The notes below the pieces were generated by a model. It was not told where the DNA came from. It made no database searches and was given only the letters and a program-made list of their open reading frames with translations. The translations under genes were made by a program, and so were the position numbers. Source: Triglochin maritima (taxonomy: Eukaryota > Streptophyta > Magnoliopsida > Alismatales > Juncaginaceae). From it: a stretch of 64,000 nucleotides of DNA. The stretch is from positions 49,870,925 through 49,934,924 of the forward strand of contig OY821772.1 in assembly GCA_963682175.1 (NCBI GenBank). The letters run 5' to 3'. Positions 23,745 to 44,520 of this stretch are shown in pieces. Position 1 is the stretch's first letter, and every line of letters begins with the position of its first letter.

Positions 23745-25690
23745 GCTTGTAGTTTGTCGGCACACAATGTGCTTGGTAAATGTTGTAGTTCTATTTTAGG
23801 ACTGATTATTACTTAGGAATTCTTTGAAACCCGCAAATATACGATCATAGCCCTTGCTTTTCTCGTTAAGAAAAGTTTTTATATTGAACATTCATACTGG
23901 TATGGACTCATGAGGCCACGAGCTTAAGTAAATTTAGCCATCAATAAATAAAACTTTTTTTGCTTTCAAAAAAATATTGTATGTATATCAGTATCTGTTT
24001 CTGTTGCGTCGGAATCAATGATCTTAATCAAGTCAATGTCATTCTCACCGAACTCATTCATTCAGTAATGGATGAGTGAGCGCTACCCGAGCAAAATTGT
24101 AATTTTCAAGGTCAATTTTGCGAAATGTGACTTTTCTATGTATATCAGTTTCTACTTCAATTCGCTGTTATAACTGAGAACTCTTTCTAAATCCAACTTG
24201 GTCACATCTCGCTGTACATCATTGTTTTTTTTGTTTTTTGTTTTTTTAGTAAAAGTTGATTCAATGCAATAAAAGAAAACCCGGCCCACAGTTTGTGAAA
24301 CCACGAACCATATATAATTAACTAATGAAAAGGTACAGACGAGTTAAGTTACATATCCAAAGTAAATAATAGCTGGTTCAAACATGAAAAATAATGGTCT
24401 TTTTCGACCCAAAAAGAAAGCACATCTTGCTATACATCATTGTTGATTTTTTTCCCTTCTAATCAGTTATCTTTGCGAGAGAGAAACCAGTATGTGTTTC
24501 TTTGATTGATCTCTTAGTTGATGATATCAAAATTTTCAACCATGAATTATAAATGTATGTATAACTAAATTCTTTGCCGGAAAAATAATTTAAAAGAAAT
24601 AGTCTTAATTATAGTTTACCTTCTGAACTACGTTACAATTTGATTTTGTCATCCTAAATTTTAAAAGACAATCACATCTCTTATACTTTCATTTTATTAT
24701 ACTTTACTTCATCTCTCGTCCAAACTTTAAGAACTTATTATTTTAGCACATATTCATTTATTTGTATTATTTGCCTAAAACACTCGTAATTCTAATTTTA
24801 AATGAGGATGGAATTAACAACTAGGCTATTTCATTTTTAGTCACGGCCTCACGGGGTAAGTTCGTATTTAGGAAGAGATTACATGCACCTTTTGGCTTTT
24901 GCTCACATGCTTAGATTGAAGAACGACAATAATTGCTAGCGAACATGTAAGAAACTAGCTTTTACCCGTTTGTGACAGGCAATACGACTTTGATGTGTTG
25001 CTGCCCACCATCCGGTCACTACCCGTGGAAGAACGAAAGAGTAAGCTAGCGTGAGAAGACAGAGCAAAAATATACATGAGACCGAGAAAGGGAAATCGTA
25101 TATGGCAACGAGAGGGGTGAGGAAAAAGTGACAAAGTACTGAATTTCACTTTTCCTCTAAAATTCAAATTTCATGTACGTTGTTCTTTTTTGTGTCAAGA
25201 AGAAGCTAGATCTAAATCTCAATATGGTAGTTGGACTTTCACCTTACAAGACAACGAACCAAAAACTGCATGTATGTATTATTTTTTAAAAAATTGTTAT
25301 AATTATTTTAAAAAAATCACAAGTATGAATCTACAACATTTGATTGAGAAAATTCTAAAGTGACCAATTGAACTATCTTAACTTAACAAAATTACGTATA
25401 TATTATCCTATGACTTCTCTACCCAACTCTTGGACGGTTGGACCAATCCGTCGATGTAACCAAAATCCAAAGACGTCAAATAATAGTCTTCCTTGGTGCG
25501 AGCAACAATGGCTAGTGCCCGTTAGTTTGGGTTACCAACCAAGCTCGACTGATTCTGGAGCCCTGATGCCAACAACCTCATTGGACCGTTGTGAACGTGA
25601 CTTTATTAGTGGACAATGCTAGTAGCTTGGTTTGAACATTGTCAACCACGCAAGAATTGTCAGACACATACCACTCCCTTGTATGATCAC
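23745..25690. other. Gene-free AT-rich interval
   Basis: I see no supported gene here. A segment at about 24600-24830 (TTACCTTCTGAACTACG, then CATCCTAAATTTT) resembles the arm of the MITE family found at 60742-61059. A T-rich run is at 24225-24250. The remainder has no recognisable repeats. Confidence 0.5.
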
Positions 25691-25855
25691 TCAACTCCCC
25701 TTTATGACCCGAAAGTCATCAACGTCGGACCAGGTGTCATGCACGTTCTGATAGGAACCAACTTTGTTGTTGGCAAAGGTTATTGATTGGTGCGACAGGG
25801 TTACAATAATCATAAGAAGACCGACGACAAGTATTTGGTTTTGAAATGGGGTCAT
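25691..25855 (-). CDS. Short secreted-type open frame, unrecognised
   Basis: Fifty-four codons from an ATG at 25855 begin MTPFQNQILVVGLLMIIVTL, which looks like a signal peptide, followed by a polar tail (VGSYQNVHDTWSDVDDFRV). Shortly after the stop another frame stays open for about 40 codons (ELSDHTREWYVSDNSC), so this may be a frameshifted relic of a longer secreted protein. I do not recognise a family. A cystatin was considered and dropped because the QxVxG motif is missing. No conserved splice context is evident. Confidence 0.25.
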   Translation of the reverse strand: MTPFQNQILVVGLLMIIVTLSHQSITFANNKVGSYQNVHDTWSDVDDFRVIKGS

Positions 25856-26033
25856 TGTGCTCAAGAAAAGAATGATAACATGAATGCACGAGAATTTATA
25901 TGCTACCGAGAGTTTTTTCTCTTGAAGGAATGTGTCCAAGATGATAATTGCCTCGGATATCCATATATAGTACAACTTGAGATTTTTATGAGTTTTTTTC
26001 ATTTTGTTACTTCTACCATTTTCAATCAACACA

Positions 26034-26340
26034 ACACCAAATCCTTAGACCCTATGAACTATATTTTGATATCACTTTACATCTCTAAACTTTCAAAGTA
26101 ACAATTACCTCCTCTGAACTTTCATTTTGTAATATTGTTCCCCTAAATTTCAAAAATTCATTATTTAACACACATTTGACGTTTTTCCCTAATTTTTTTG
26201 TTGTATCCCTAATACACTTCTAAACTAATATTTACGTGAAAATTTGAATCAAAATGGAAGTCAGATATTGTTGAAATTTGAATTGGATTGGATTGAGTAT
26301 TAAGGATTCAACAACAAAAATTGGAGAAAAAACGTGAAAT
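26034..26340. mobile_element. Degenerate MITE related to the element at 60742-61059
   Basis: The block TTTTGATATCACTTTACATC followed by AAACTTTCAAAGTAACAATTACC parallels the left arm of the 60742-61059 element (TTTGATATCACTTTGCACC then AACTTTCAAAG). Interior blocks such as TAACACACATTTGACG recur in inverted form near 26340. No clean termini or target duplication were found, so it is an old or truncated copy. Confidence 0.45.
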
Positions 26341-26799
26341 GTGTGTTAAATAGCTACTGTCACAAATATAGCAATTTCATTCATTGAAAAGATTTTCACA
26401 TAAAAATACCATTACAGAAAGAAAAGGATCATATAATTCTGGATCTCCAAGTAATCACATCAATTGTTAAAGACTCCATATCACAAACCAAATTACCTTT
26501 GATGTTTGAAGCAATATTCTCTAAATCAATGTTAAAATATAATAGTGGTGCTCCTCAATAATAGACAACCTCTTAGGGAATGTTCAAAAAATTAGATACA
26601 AAGAAAGAACAAGAAAAGTACCTCGCATTCTTGTCAGGTGCTTCCCTAAAATCTACCTAGCCTGATCATCATGGAGGATGAGATCAATCTGATCATGCTG
26701 AGCCACTGCAACTCTATGTTTGCCGACGTCAGTGCCTCGGCCTTAAAAATAGTGGACATATCCAAAACTTGAAACAAACTGGACCCATCGAACTAAAAT

Positions 26800-34374
<7,575 letters not shown>

Positions 34375-34399
34375 GGCGGCGGGCCTGCGGAGGAGCGAG

Positions 34400-35640
34400 A
34401 GCGAGGAGAGGAGGGGAGAAGGATAAGCACAGTTCCGGCCGGCGTCCGACGGGATCGGGACGAGGATGGGGTCGCTTGGGGATTGGGCGTGGAACCGTGC
34501 GTGCTGGGATGGGGGAACCGAAGAGACCGGTAAGGGAGGAGTATGTAGGGGATTTATGTGGGTTAATTGCGGTTACGGTCCTTCTAGTTTTGTTCTTAAT
34601 ACGAGTAAGGAACGAACGACACGAGCGAAGATTTTGACCTATTATTAGTCAGGATATGTGCTTAACAAGATATCACATATTTCAAATCTACACAATTCAT
34701 AAAAATTACATTAGATATTCATCGTTCATATTAAGAATAATGCGATAGAAATTTCCAAAAAACTTTAAAAAATGAACTATTTTTAGAAGGTCGAGTTCAT
34801 CTTTTTTTTTTCTAAACATATATATAGCTTGGCAGATTCTTTTCTTTCTATACATTTTTTGCCTTTATTTTTCAGAAAATACTGTTTCAAAAAAGATTCG
34901 TAGGAGTATACTAGTGGAGGTAGCATATAAGTCAAAACGATCAGGATGAAAATGGAAAATTTGGAGCTGAAGGAGATTGGCACGGCTAGACTGATATATT
35001 TACTAACCATTTTACCACTGGATGCAAATAGTGCATGTGTAATTCATTATTCAAATATTTGGGCTTTTAGTTTTATCCTCTTAAATGACCCAAGTGCTGG
35101 TGGACTCTTGGCTGGAAATCCCATTAAACAGGTCGTAAATAAATTTTATATTAAGTCTATACGCGACAGCGTGAAAAATTATATGCGTAGTTGTCCCTGG
35201 AGCGAACGCGTGTTCCTGAGTTTATGTTGGCGATTAGTCGCACGTGTTCGCACATGACCAGCCCTGAATGTGGACTTGGGAAGTTCAGAAGAAAAAACAC
35301 AGGAATACAAATGAAATCACTACGAAGCTCAGACAAAAACTCAAGAGATAAGCTAAGCCATTCGAACTCCCTGTATAGCGTAACGTAATACAAATCCTTG
35401 AAACATTGGAGTGCTTCACCAATCACCAATTCTCAACAATTAACTTGAGCTGCATTTTTTTTTGTTTTTTTTTTAGGTGCGCTTTAGCCTTGGAGAAAAG
35501 GGTGAGTCTAAATTTTTAGATTAAATCAAATTTTTTCGTTTTTCTCCTTCCGTTCCAAGCTCGCCTATAATATAATATAAATTTATAAAACTTCAAGCTG
35601 CAAGCATGATTCTAAACACATTGAAATTCTAATTTGTTTG
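34400..35640. other. Upstream region of the ubiquitin protease gene
   Basis: 34375-34540 is the GC-rich 5' leader and proximal promoter of the minus-strand protease gene. From 34540 to 35640 I find AT-rich sequence with no supported gene. No clear TATA box could be assigned. Confidence 0.4.
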
Positions 35641-35646
35641 GACCTT

Positions 35647-35835
35647 TCATTGTATTTTTTTACTATGCACATCTGCAGTGGGGATTAAACGACCCCAAAC
35701 ACCAAATACACTTAAAACATGTGGTAACTGATCAGGGTCAACTTCTCCCCAAATGCTTGATATTCCACATTGCAATTCGCCCAATCTACGCAGCTGCTCT
35801 TCAGCCTCCAGTCCCACTGGCGTTCTTCGCCCCAC
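35647..35835 (-). pseudogene. Coding-like relic, unrecognised
   Basis: An open frame on the minus strand reads EEQLRRLGELQCGISSIWGE, then VDPDQLPHVLSVFGVWGR and LIPTAD. The composition looks like real protein rather than random translation. It is bounded on one side by CACTGCAG and has no partner exons nearby. It lies between the ubiquitin protease and the 3' end of the PHD gene. It may be a captured exon or the remains of a lost gene. Confidence 0.25.
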
Positions 35836-35839
35836 CGAG

Positions 35840-36520
35840 GGCTACATCATGCAGCTTATGAATTCTAAACGTCCAAATATAGTAAGACATCATACACTTC
35901 AGTGATAAATTACTAATTTCAAGCATTAAAAAAGAAAAACAAATTCCTAACTACTTTGCAACTAGAACATTTAAATCATTGAGATCAAACACAATACGAT
36001 ATTTAAGCACTAGAAATTTCAAAACCTAATTCCTCACAAATAGTAAACCTTGTCCAAACATTACAACACGTGCCAGACTGGTGGATTTCTACCAGATGAT
36101 GCTTTTGTACTCGCAAGGCTACTTGGGATTCTTATTTCCAATTACAACTCAAAACTACAACAAAACTCCCAGCCAATACTTCCTCAAAAAATTAAAATAA
36201 AACGAGATGTACACAAGAAGCAAACCAAGCATCAATACTATATCCTGGAAGCACAAAAATGCCCTCACCTCTACAAAAAAAATTCATGTTCAAAGCACAT
36301 TATTTACAAAAGCTACAACAGGGCATTCAGTCATCCACTAGCTGATCTCCCAATCATTTTTCTATTCTTCAGTTGCAAAACTACTGGTAAAACGAGCACA
36401 AACAAATCGAGATTTATCTGCTGACCACCAGTCAGCTTCTCAAGGCCAATTGGGAGATTTGATCTCAGAATCTACGAACTATCAACTAAACCAAACCTAG
36501 CTGTCAGCTATGTACAACAT
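35840..36520 (-). other. 3' flank and probable 3' UTR of the PHD gene
   Basis: There is no open frame of note. The 200-300 bp next to the stop codon at 36521 are probably 3' UTR. No canonical AATAAA signal is obvious on the minus strand. Confidence 0.4.
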
Positions 36521-39500
36521 TTAATCAGAATCATCGGATATGGATGCAGATGTCTCGCTAATTACATGTGGTTTGCCATCTCGGATCTGATACCCACTCG
36601 AGTCACTTTGACATTCCTCATTTCCTGAACGAGAAATTGAACTAATGTCATCATTTGAGGATGCATCTTCTATTTTTCCTTTTCTAAACTCCAACAGAAC
36701 TCTTCCCTGTAGAGAAAGTCTTCTGCGCTTGCGAGCTTTTCTTTTGCCCTTTGGGTAGTCATCCCGGCAAGACTCGTCATTTCTGCATCCTATTTCCATC
36801 GAAATCTTGATTTTAGATGTTCCATCATCCGAATCATCAATGGCAGAGTCAGAGTTGAGTTTTCTTTTCTTCTTGATTGAATTAGACTGCCAGAATTTTA
36901 AAACAATTACACAACTTAGTTGGCATAGATAGCGTTATCAAAATGAGAACATGTACACAGAATTCAATATAAAAGACAGGGTAGCCCTGACAAAAAAAAA
37001 TACTAGATGACCATAACTGAACAAGTTATTGTTACATTTTACTCAGAAGACAAGAAACAATGATTTCTCATTTTTGCACAAGAATATGTTGTTTTCTTGC
37101 TTCAAATGCACGGGAGCCAATGTCAAATTAACTAACTCCAACAGTGTATAAGCAATAACTATACAGCATGATCAGCCTCATTCCTTTAATAGCTTGTTTG
37201 CTCTCGCTAAGGATTGAGTCTTAAGTCAAAGCAGTGGTCATTGCATTGTTAAAAAACATTTTGAGAGTGGAAAGCTCCACTTCCGGAGTTAACTCTTTAA
37301 GGTCATTCATTTGTTGGGACTCTGGACCTTAAGTTCATGATATACAAATTTACACATGATACAACTCCCCCACTTCTCTTTTGAAGTCACAGGAAGTCAG
37401 AGAAAACTCAAATGCAGTATGAATCTCAAACAAACCTCCTAAAACCAGAATCCTCGGAACTTCAGTTCTAGATCTCAAAAGTTTCCTGCAAAGCATTCAT
37501 ACTCTTTGAAAACTAGTTGAAAAATTATTTAAAGCAAATGAAATTGAAAGCCACAATGAATAACTACACATGAACTTATGCTTCAACAACAACCCATTGG
37601 AATGCTTTCACATGAGCATGTGAGATCAACCTTTTACTAATGATTACTAGATTATATTTGGTGAAGTTAAGCCTAGTGCACACATAACTACAAGTGTGGT
37701 TCATCTTCCTTTCTTTTATCGTCAAGAAAGCATTTGGACATGCAAATTAAAGAGGATACTTTTCGCAAAGCTGTACCCTTTTCAAAAGACATAAACATGA
37801 ATAGCCGAACAACAAAAAAAGAGAATCATTATTGGCAAGGTACCTTTCCACCATGGTCAACAAGATGTGCCCATTCACTTTTGTTCTTTAAACAGTCAAG
37901 AACCGCTATCATGTGGCTCGAATATGGATATCGTTCTCCATTAGCTTTTCTCAAGTTTTGCCAGTGCTGTATGGAATAAAACAACAGTCATGAGAGTCTG
38001 CAAACAAGGTAGAACAATTATGGAACTAACACGCAAAGAAACATACAGGAAGAACAGCATCGCAGACTTCCTCATAAGAAAGGTCTTTTTTCTCGCTCAT
38101 TATCTCATCAACCAACCCTTATAATTAACAATCCATAATCAGTTATTAGAATAATCAATTTAATAAACCAGTACCAACACAATCAAGTCTAAGTATGCAT
38201 ACCAGGCAAAGTGTGAGAAGCAACACCTGAGCAATCATCTAAAGCAACCCTGGGTAAGCAATGCAGTTATGCCATATTTTGCTTAAAGCAAACAAAGTTG
38301 AAGAATAGTAGTACATTCGTACCTGTTCCCGACACTAACTGAAGCTTTTCCTCCAACGGGAATGAATCACCAGGTAACCTCTTCAGGGAGTCTGCCTTTG
38401 CATGTTCACCTATGACTATAGAAGTCTGATGTCTCTTAGAAGAAAATGACATGTCATCCACCTTTTCTGCCGGATCACTTAAATCACTGGCATCATCTCT
38501 ATTCTTTCTCCTGGATACCTACAAGTTGCAGCTCAATTAGACATATACCTAGGATAAAATAATTGTTACTGAACAAGTCAAGTGACCTTCCTTTCTGATG
38601 AGAAAAATAATTGACCATATAAAAAAAATCTACACCATGAACTCACCAAAACCTGCAGCTTCCCTCCAGAGCTAGAAGAGCGCTTTGAAAGACTGCTAGT
38701 TCCATTAGATGGCAACTGTATGCCACCAGTTTTCAAGCCACGAGGTAACCTGGAAACTCTAGGAGAGCTGTTGAGTTCCTGATGTAATCTTTTGGCGAGC
38801 TGGGAAAAAAGGATTTTATCAAGAGGAGTTTAGATGAATAATGGAAAACATTAAATCAAAATACAAATGGATATTTCACCCACCTCTTCATCACTTAGAG
38901 TTGCTGAAGCATTGATTGATGATGGAGGGTGCATAGTTGTTGAATGGTTAGACATTTTGTTAGATGTTTGAGAACTAAAAGAAATAATCCTCTCATTTTT
39001 ATTGGAAGACCCTGAGGCTCTGAGCTTGATCATCGAAGCACTTTGACTCTTCAGGGAACCATTACCAGCAGGCTTCCCCGAACCCGACAAGTTTGTAGGA
39101 TGCTCTGAGGAAGAGGCTTTAGCAGATGAACAAAGTACATTTTCCTTCGGATTTTTCATCTTGAGTTTAGATGGAGGAACCTGAAATGTTTCAGAGCTTG
39201 CCAATTCGTCACCTGAAGGTCCTAGACCTCTTACACGAACTTCAGAGTGCTTTGAGACATCAGAATGTGTGCCCACTGAAATCTCTCTATTACCATCACT
39301 ACCAGCACTTAGTTTGACCCGTTTGGCAAATGGAACATTCTTGCTAGAGGTTGCAGATAAAGTACTAGTAGGGGATTTATAACTACCGGTATAGGGCAAA
39401 CTAGCACTGCCTTGAAGGGATGAATTTGCAAGAGGTTTTCCAGCAGATGCAAGCACCTCATGTTCATCAGATGTGCAGTAAGTTTTATTTTTCATAACTA

Positions 39501-42500
39501 ATTTTGCAGGATTGCATTCTGATGACTCTTTCCGCAGCAGGTGCAGTTCCGATGCCCCTTCTGCTTCCTGCCCTGATTCTTTGAGCTCATATGAACATGG
39601 AATGGATGTACTTCCCTCTAAAAGCTTATCACAAATGTGTAGTCTCAATTCTGGTTCCCTCTTAGTATCATGAAGCTTTTCTGCAGAATACAGTGATTCG
39701 TTTACTGTTTCATCCTGTAGATGGTCCTTTGATGAATGACTTGCTAGTGTCTGGTCGCACGACTCCAATGACATATCTGAATTTGGTCTTCCATTGCTTA
39801 GAACTGAGCAATCTATACTCAACCTGTGTGCAACAAATACATCACTCTTTGGCCTGCTAGCTGTTTCCTGCACCTGTGGGAAATCAGATGATAGAATTTC
39901 AACCTTTTCATGCTGTTTGGAGAACTTTTCTGAATTCAGCTTATCATTCGTTCCAACAGCCAGCACCATAGCTGAATTAGCAATGGGCTGGTTGAGTACT
40001 AGTGAAGTTTCTTCTTTGATTTCAGTCTCCGTAGGATCTTGAGAAAGTTTACATAATGAAACCGAAGCACAAGTAGCAGGAAATTCAGGAACACACCCCA
40101 ATTCTATAGTAGCATGCTTTGGGTTGCCAGGTTCCTCTGCAGCACTAAAAGAACCTTCGTTTAGATTCCTCATGTGATTGCTACCATTACTAAATTGTAT
40201 CAAATGACCAACATCTGAGCTCAGTTCCTAACAAAATGACAAAAGCACTCAGTGAGAACTATTTCTGGAATGTTAATAAATAAATCAAAAAAATATATCG
40301 GTAAATATATTGAAGAAAGTTAGCATGCATGGAGAAAAAATAGTGGTGATGTGTAATTTAATTGTTTTTTCTATAAGATTCATGTAGAACTCATCAACTA
40401 AAATCATAATTTGAGATCATTGTCACAGGATTCTAGCCAAATAATTCTAGAACAAGCGGTTTTACACTTTAACTAACCATCATCGCCTACATGGAGCCTA
40501 GACAAACTACATACAAATTATAATAATTTGAATTGATGTATTGGAATAACTTTTGGCTTATATAATTTTTCCAAGCAATAGCAGCTCATTACATGAAAAA
40601 ATATTTCTGTTTAAATGATTGGATGACAGATACAACGGAGAGGAGAAAGTTGAGAGAAGGGAGACTTGGTGAACAATGGTGGGGGTGCAAAATGAATACT
40701 AGAAACATATGCAGATGAAGCTCATTCTAAAGTTAGTAATTTAGTATACCCATGAAAGAACACCAAAAGGGTAACCAACCACAAACATAAAACACAAGCA
40801 GTGAAGTTGCGATTGGTGTCAGTTTAGAATCCAAATAACCTACATAAACAAACATCTTCTGGGATATTAAAAATACTTATTATTATCTTATTGAACTTTC
40901 AGTAAAAAATACAAAATAAGGAATACTCAAAAGTTACTTTCTTGAATATTGCAAAAGAACAAGAAAAAGAAATGTTGCTTTACGCATCATAGGAAATATG
41001 AAAAATTACTGATGGAAAAATTACATATTGTCCAATTCTGATGAGTCAAAGCATAAACCCTTTTTGGAATATTCCCAAAATATGCATAATTGTGTCCACA
41101 TCGGCCAAAATTCAAGAATGTATATCACAGTGTTCTGAAAACCGGGCCGGACCGGCCGGTTGGACCGTGAACCGAAGGCATGGCCGGTCCGGTAACCTGC
41201 CAAAAAACCGTTTTTGCATTGAACTGCTCTGAACCAGTTCGACCAGCCGGCCCAGCCGCGGTTCTGGTCCGGTTTCTCCCCAAATCCGGATAAAAAACCA
41301 CCCGACCCTTTCTCCCCGAAACCCACCTTTCTCCCCTAAACCCCAAACCCACCTTTCTCCCCTCACTGCTGCCGGACCTCTGGCCGCCGCGGCTCGCCGT
41401 CGTCTCCGAGTGGGGAGCAGGGAGGGAAGCGGAGTGGAAGGGGAGAGGAGAGGAAGGGGAGGGGAAGGGAGATGAGAGCAAGGTTGTGGAGAGGATGGGA
41501 GGGGCAGAAGGCAGAGGGAGTGGGAGCAGGAAGGGAAGAGGAGAGGAGAGAGGTGTTGGAGGGGAAGAGGGTTTTTTACTTTTTTTGTTGGGTGGATTGG
41601 TGGGTGGAGGTGTTTAGAACTTTAGGGTTTGTTTTGTTTGTGGTTTTTTTAAGAAAATACCCTTGGAATGTTGATATTGAAGATGTTTTGAAGATTTTGT
41701 CTTGATAAATAAGACTTTTATATATAATATGTATATATGACGTCATGCTGACGTCACCAGTTCAAACGGTTCGATTAGGTCCAACTCCGGTCGAACCTTT
41801 GACGTTGTCAGTTCGACGTCCGGTTCGGTTCTGAAAACTTTTATATCCGTATTTGAATCGGCAAAGATTTGAAAACTGATATTTGTATCCACATCCATCT
41901 AGATATGAAAAAATGACATTTGTATTCTTACAAAAATGGATACAAATACAGACTATCCAGCCCCTCTACTATAAATGAATGAGGTTGCGGACATCCAAGC
42001 CTATTTTTGAGGGGTTGAGGTAATTTTGACGTTTATACTACTAGCAAAATGAGTATCATTTTGCTGATTTACCTTTTTCTTAACACTCCCAATTCCCTTT
42101 CTCTAAAGAGCAACAACATGACTCTTTTATTGGGAGCAAAGCATTAAGATTGTCCCTTTTTAAAAACTTAGGGAAAAATTGAATTAAATATGAAAGAGAT
42201 TGGATCTTCAAGCCCTTACAGTATATTATAATGTTCAAACTTATTTCTTTCTCAAAAACGTTGGATACAAGAACAGACATGGAATGCAACAGGTTGGATC
42301 TGTTGTTATGGGTACTTGGTTGTTACTTGATTGATTGTGTGACACAAACTCATGTGTATTGGGTAGTTACTTTTAAACAGGGGATGAGTGCAAAAACATG
42401 GGGTATTGTGTCACACACATAGGATACAAGCTGCCTAGTATGGTTTTTAACTTTTAACCAAAACAACATATCCTAAAGGGGAATGCAAACAATATTTACT

Positions 42501-44250
42501 TAGTCCTCTTACTCTTAGTGTTTGAAATGGAGAGAAGTGGAACATAAACACTAAATCCCCCAATCCAAAGTTATCCTTTCATTGCACCTTGAGAAGCTAA
42601 ATTTCTCATTACCAATCCAAACTTAAACTAACAACACTTGACTACAGTTTTCTCTACGACAACAATTATGCCATATACACATAACCTGATAACCATACAA
42701 CAGCATTCAACCAAATAACAATTAACAAGTGCAATCAAAGTCTTTTTTTATCATTTAAGTGCAATCAAAGTATCACCACCGAATCACATAAAACTTTTTT
42801 CATCTTTACCGTCAAATTAAATAAAACAGAGTTGAAAATTAAAATCATCTAATACACTAAGGCACCACTATATTTTCAGTGTTTGATGGTTTAAGTTATG
42901 CTACAACAAAATCAAATTGTTGATTTGACATGCAATGTTCTAATCATTTTTTAGGTTAAACAATAAAATTGCATGCTTTTTTAAACTTTACATTTCATCA
43001 TTAGTAAGATGATTTATCCATGCTATGTTTCATTGCATTTATGAATCGTAAACCAATTCTATACACTAACATACTACAGAAGATAGCGAAGTACCTTATT
43101 AGCATATTCAAATGAAACCGAGTTTTGATCCTGATCATCATGGATTTCCAACTTCACGGGTACTTGAGCCTGTACGTTATCTTTGGTTATCATCGGCAAC
43201 CTGCGTTCAGGGCTTTTGCCCGAAAAACTTCCCTGAAGACAAGAATTAGCAGCTCGTTCTGAAGACACTTCTACTCTTTTATCCTCAGATTTCAAACTTT
43301 GGGACTCTGGTGCAGTACCTTGTAAGTTATCATCGTTACCCAGAGCACAAGCATCAATAGATGGGATACCTGTAAAAACCAAATATTCACCGACTCACAA
43401 AGCTAAACAATCGCATTCTCAATTACAAGCATAAAAACTGAGTAAAGAGATGTATACCTCTCTTTTTAGAATCTACGGCTATTTTCTTAACACAAGGCAT
43501 GCCCTTCTTTTTCAAACCCACTTCTTTCCCCGTATAAGGGCGAGACCGTAACTTATTCTTTTCCTTCTTCTCAGAGGTCTGATCTCCATTATACCACAAA
43601 AACTTGCTATCTCTCTCTTTAGTTCCCACAAAGGGTGGTTTCCTCGGAGAGGGTTCGGCTACCACACAAGGTGAGGCATCCTTTGACAGAGAGAACAACA
43701 GGTTTGCACCCGTATTCGCTGGATTCTCGTTATCATCACCGTCCCAGCAAGGAAACTCTTTGTACTTAAAATCGAACTTCTTAGGAACATACCCCGTACA
43801 ATTCCAGATCTTAGACGAAGCAATAACCGAAGAAATCCCCTCGAACATCGCGGGATCACCACCAGGAACCCCATGAACGTGAACCCTCTCCTCCTTCCGA
43901 ATCCGACCCCGAAGCGACGGCTGGCACGGATCGGCCTTATTGGGGAGCTCTGCCAGAAGCTGCGCGACCTCGGTCTCCTCGTTTTCGATCGCGCTGAGAC
44001 AGATAACCCGATCCGCGGAAGGTGACTCCCGACGGTTCTTCCCCTCGCACTTGTCGCACGTGAAGGACGCGGCGCCCTTGACGAAGCGGGAGCAGCGGGT
44101 GTGGACCCAAACGCCGCAGTCGTCGCAGACGACCATTTCTTCCCCGTCGTCGAACGTGACGCCGCAAGAGCAGTCGACGGTCCAGGAGCCATCCTCCCAG
44201 TGCTCCATCGGCATCGCGGGGACGGGAGGGCGGTGGGATCGGCTCTTCAT
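36521..44250 (-). CDS. PHD-finger protein, 9 exons, 1118 residues
   Basis: Exons: 44250-43458, 43369-43095, 40227-38884, 38799-38647, 38518-38323, 38238-38203, 38117-38047, 37966-37844, 36886-36521. The sum is 3357 bp with consistent phases. An N-terminal C4HC3 PHD finger spans residues 27-68 (C27, C29, C42, C45, H50, C53, C65, C68; core CDDCGVWVHTRCSRF). PHD fingers of this kind usually read histone H3 tails, so a nuclear chromatin role is likely. The long serine-rich middle is probably disordered. A conserved-looking C-terminal module (about 920-997: VCDAVLPHWQNLRKANGERY, YSSHMIAVLDCLKNKSEWAH) is followed by basic clusters (KKKRKLNS, KARKRRRLS). Exon 6 is only 36 bp. Start: the ATG at 44250; upstream in-frame sequence has no ATG. 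The donor of exon 4 (GTGAGT) is the less certain junction. Intron 2 (2.87 kb) carries a MITE. The probable Arabidopsis counterparts are the PHD genes beside CID11 and CID12. Confidence 0.88.
41128..41840. mobile_element. hAT-like MITE in intron 2 of the PHD gene, about 713 bp
   Basis: The left end is CAGTGTTCTGAAAACCGG and the right end CCGGTTCGGTTCTGAAAACTT, which read as imperfect inverted termini. Flanks GTATATCA and TTATATCC share six of eight bases. The interior begins with GGCCGGACCGGCC and CCGGTCCGG blocks, has a purine-rich strand at 41395-41570, and ends with GGTCCAACTCC, GGTCGAACC and CGGTTCGGTT motifs. It has the CAGTG-type ends of another hAT branch, unlike the TAGGG group. Exact ends are tentative. 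Confidence 0.6.
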
Positions 44251-44520
44251 CGCTTCCACCACCCCTAACCCCTCATCAACTCCCGACTCTTGCCCTAATT
44301 TTACTCCCAATTTCGAGAATAGAAACCCTAGAGGCTTACCGGTTAGGGTAGTTTGACCGGCGCGGTGTCGGGACCTTGGGCTTGGGACTCTCCTGTGGGG
44401 TTCGGAAAGAGAGAGGGCGATCGACGACGGTAGTCTCTACTCTCTGTCTCTATCCACGCGGAGGAGCGGAACCATGGAGGATTATGGATTCCAGTTGAGG
44501 GTTTCTTGGAGTCCCATGGG
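44251..44520 (-). promoter_or_regulatory. 5' leader and proximal promoter of the PHD gene
   Basis: On the minus strand this GC-rich stretch contains TAAGCCTCTAGGGTTTC and GGTTAGGGGTGG, motifs (AAACCCTA and its reverse) often found in leaders of plant housekeeping genes. No ATG lies in frame with the coding region upstream of 44250. No TATA box is clear. Confidence 0.4.

Noticed and set aside
25691..26032. Cystatin or other protease-inhibitor identity for the short secreted frame, and the longer 113-codon version
   Set aside because: No QxVxG motif or other inhibitor signature. The part upstream of 25855 has low-complexity translation without signal-peptide logic.
44251..44310. A longer N-terminus for the PHD protein starting at 44310
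   Set aside because: The codon there is TTG, not ATG. The first in-frame ATG is at 44250, which gives an N-terminus suited to a PHD protein.
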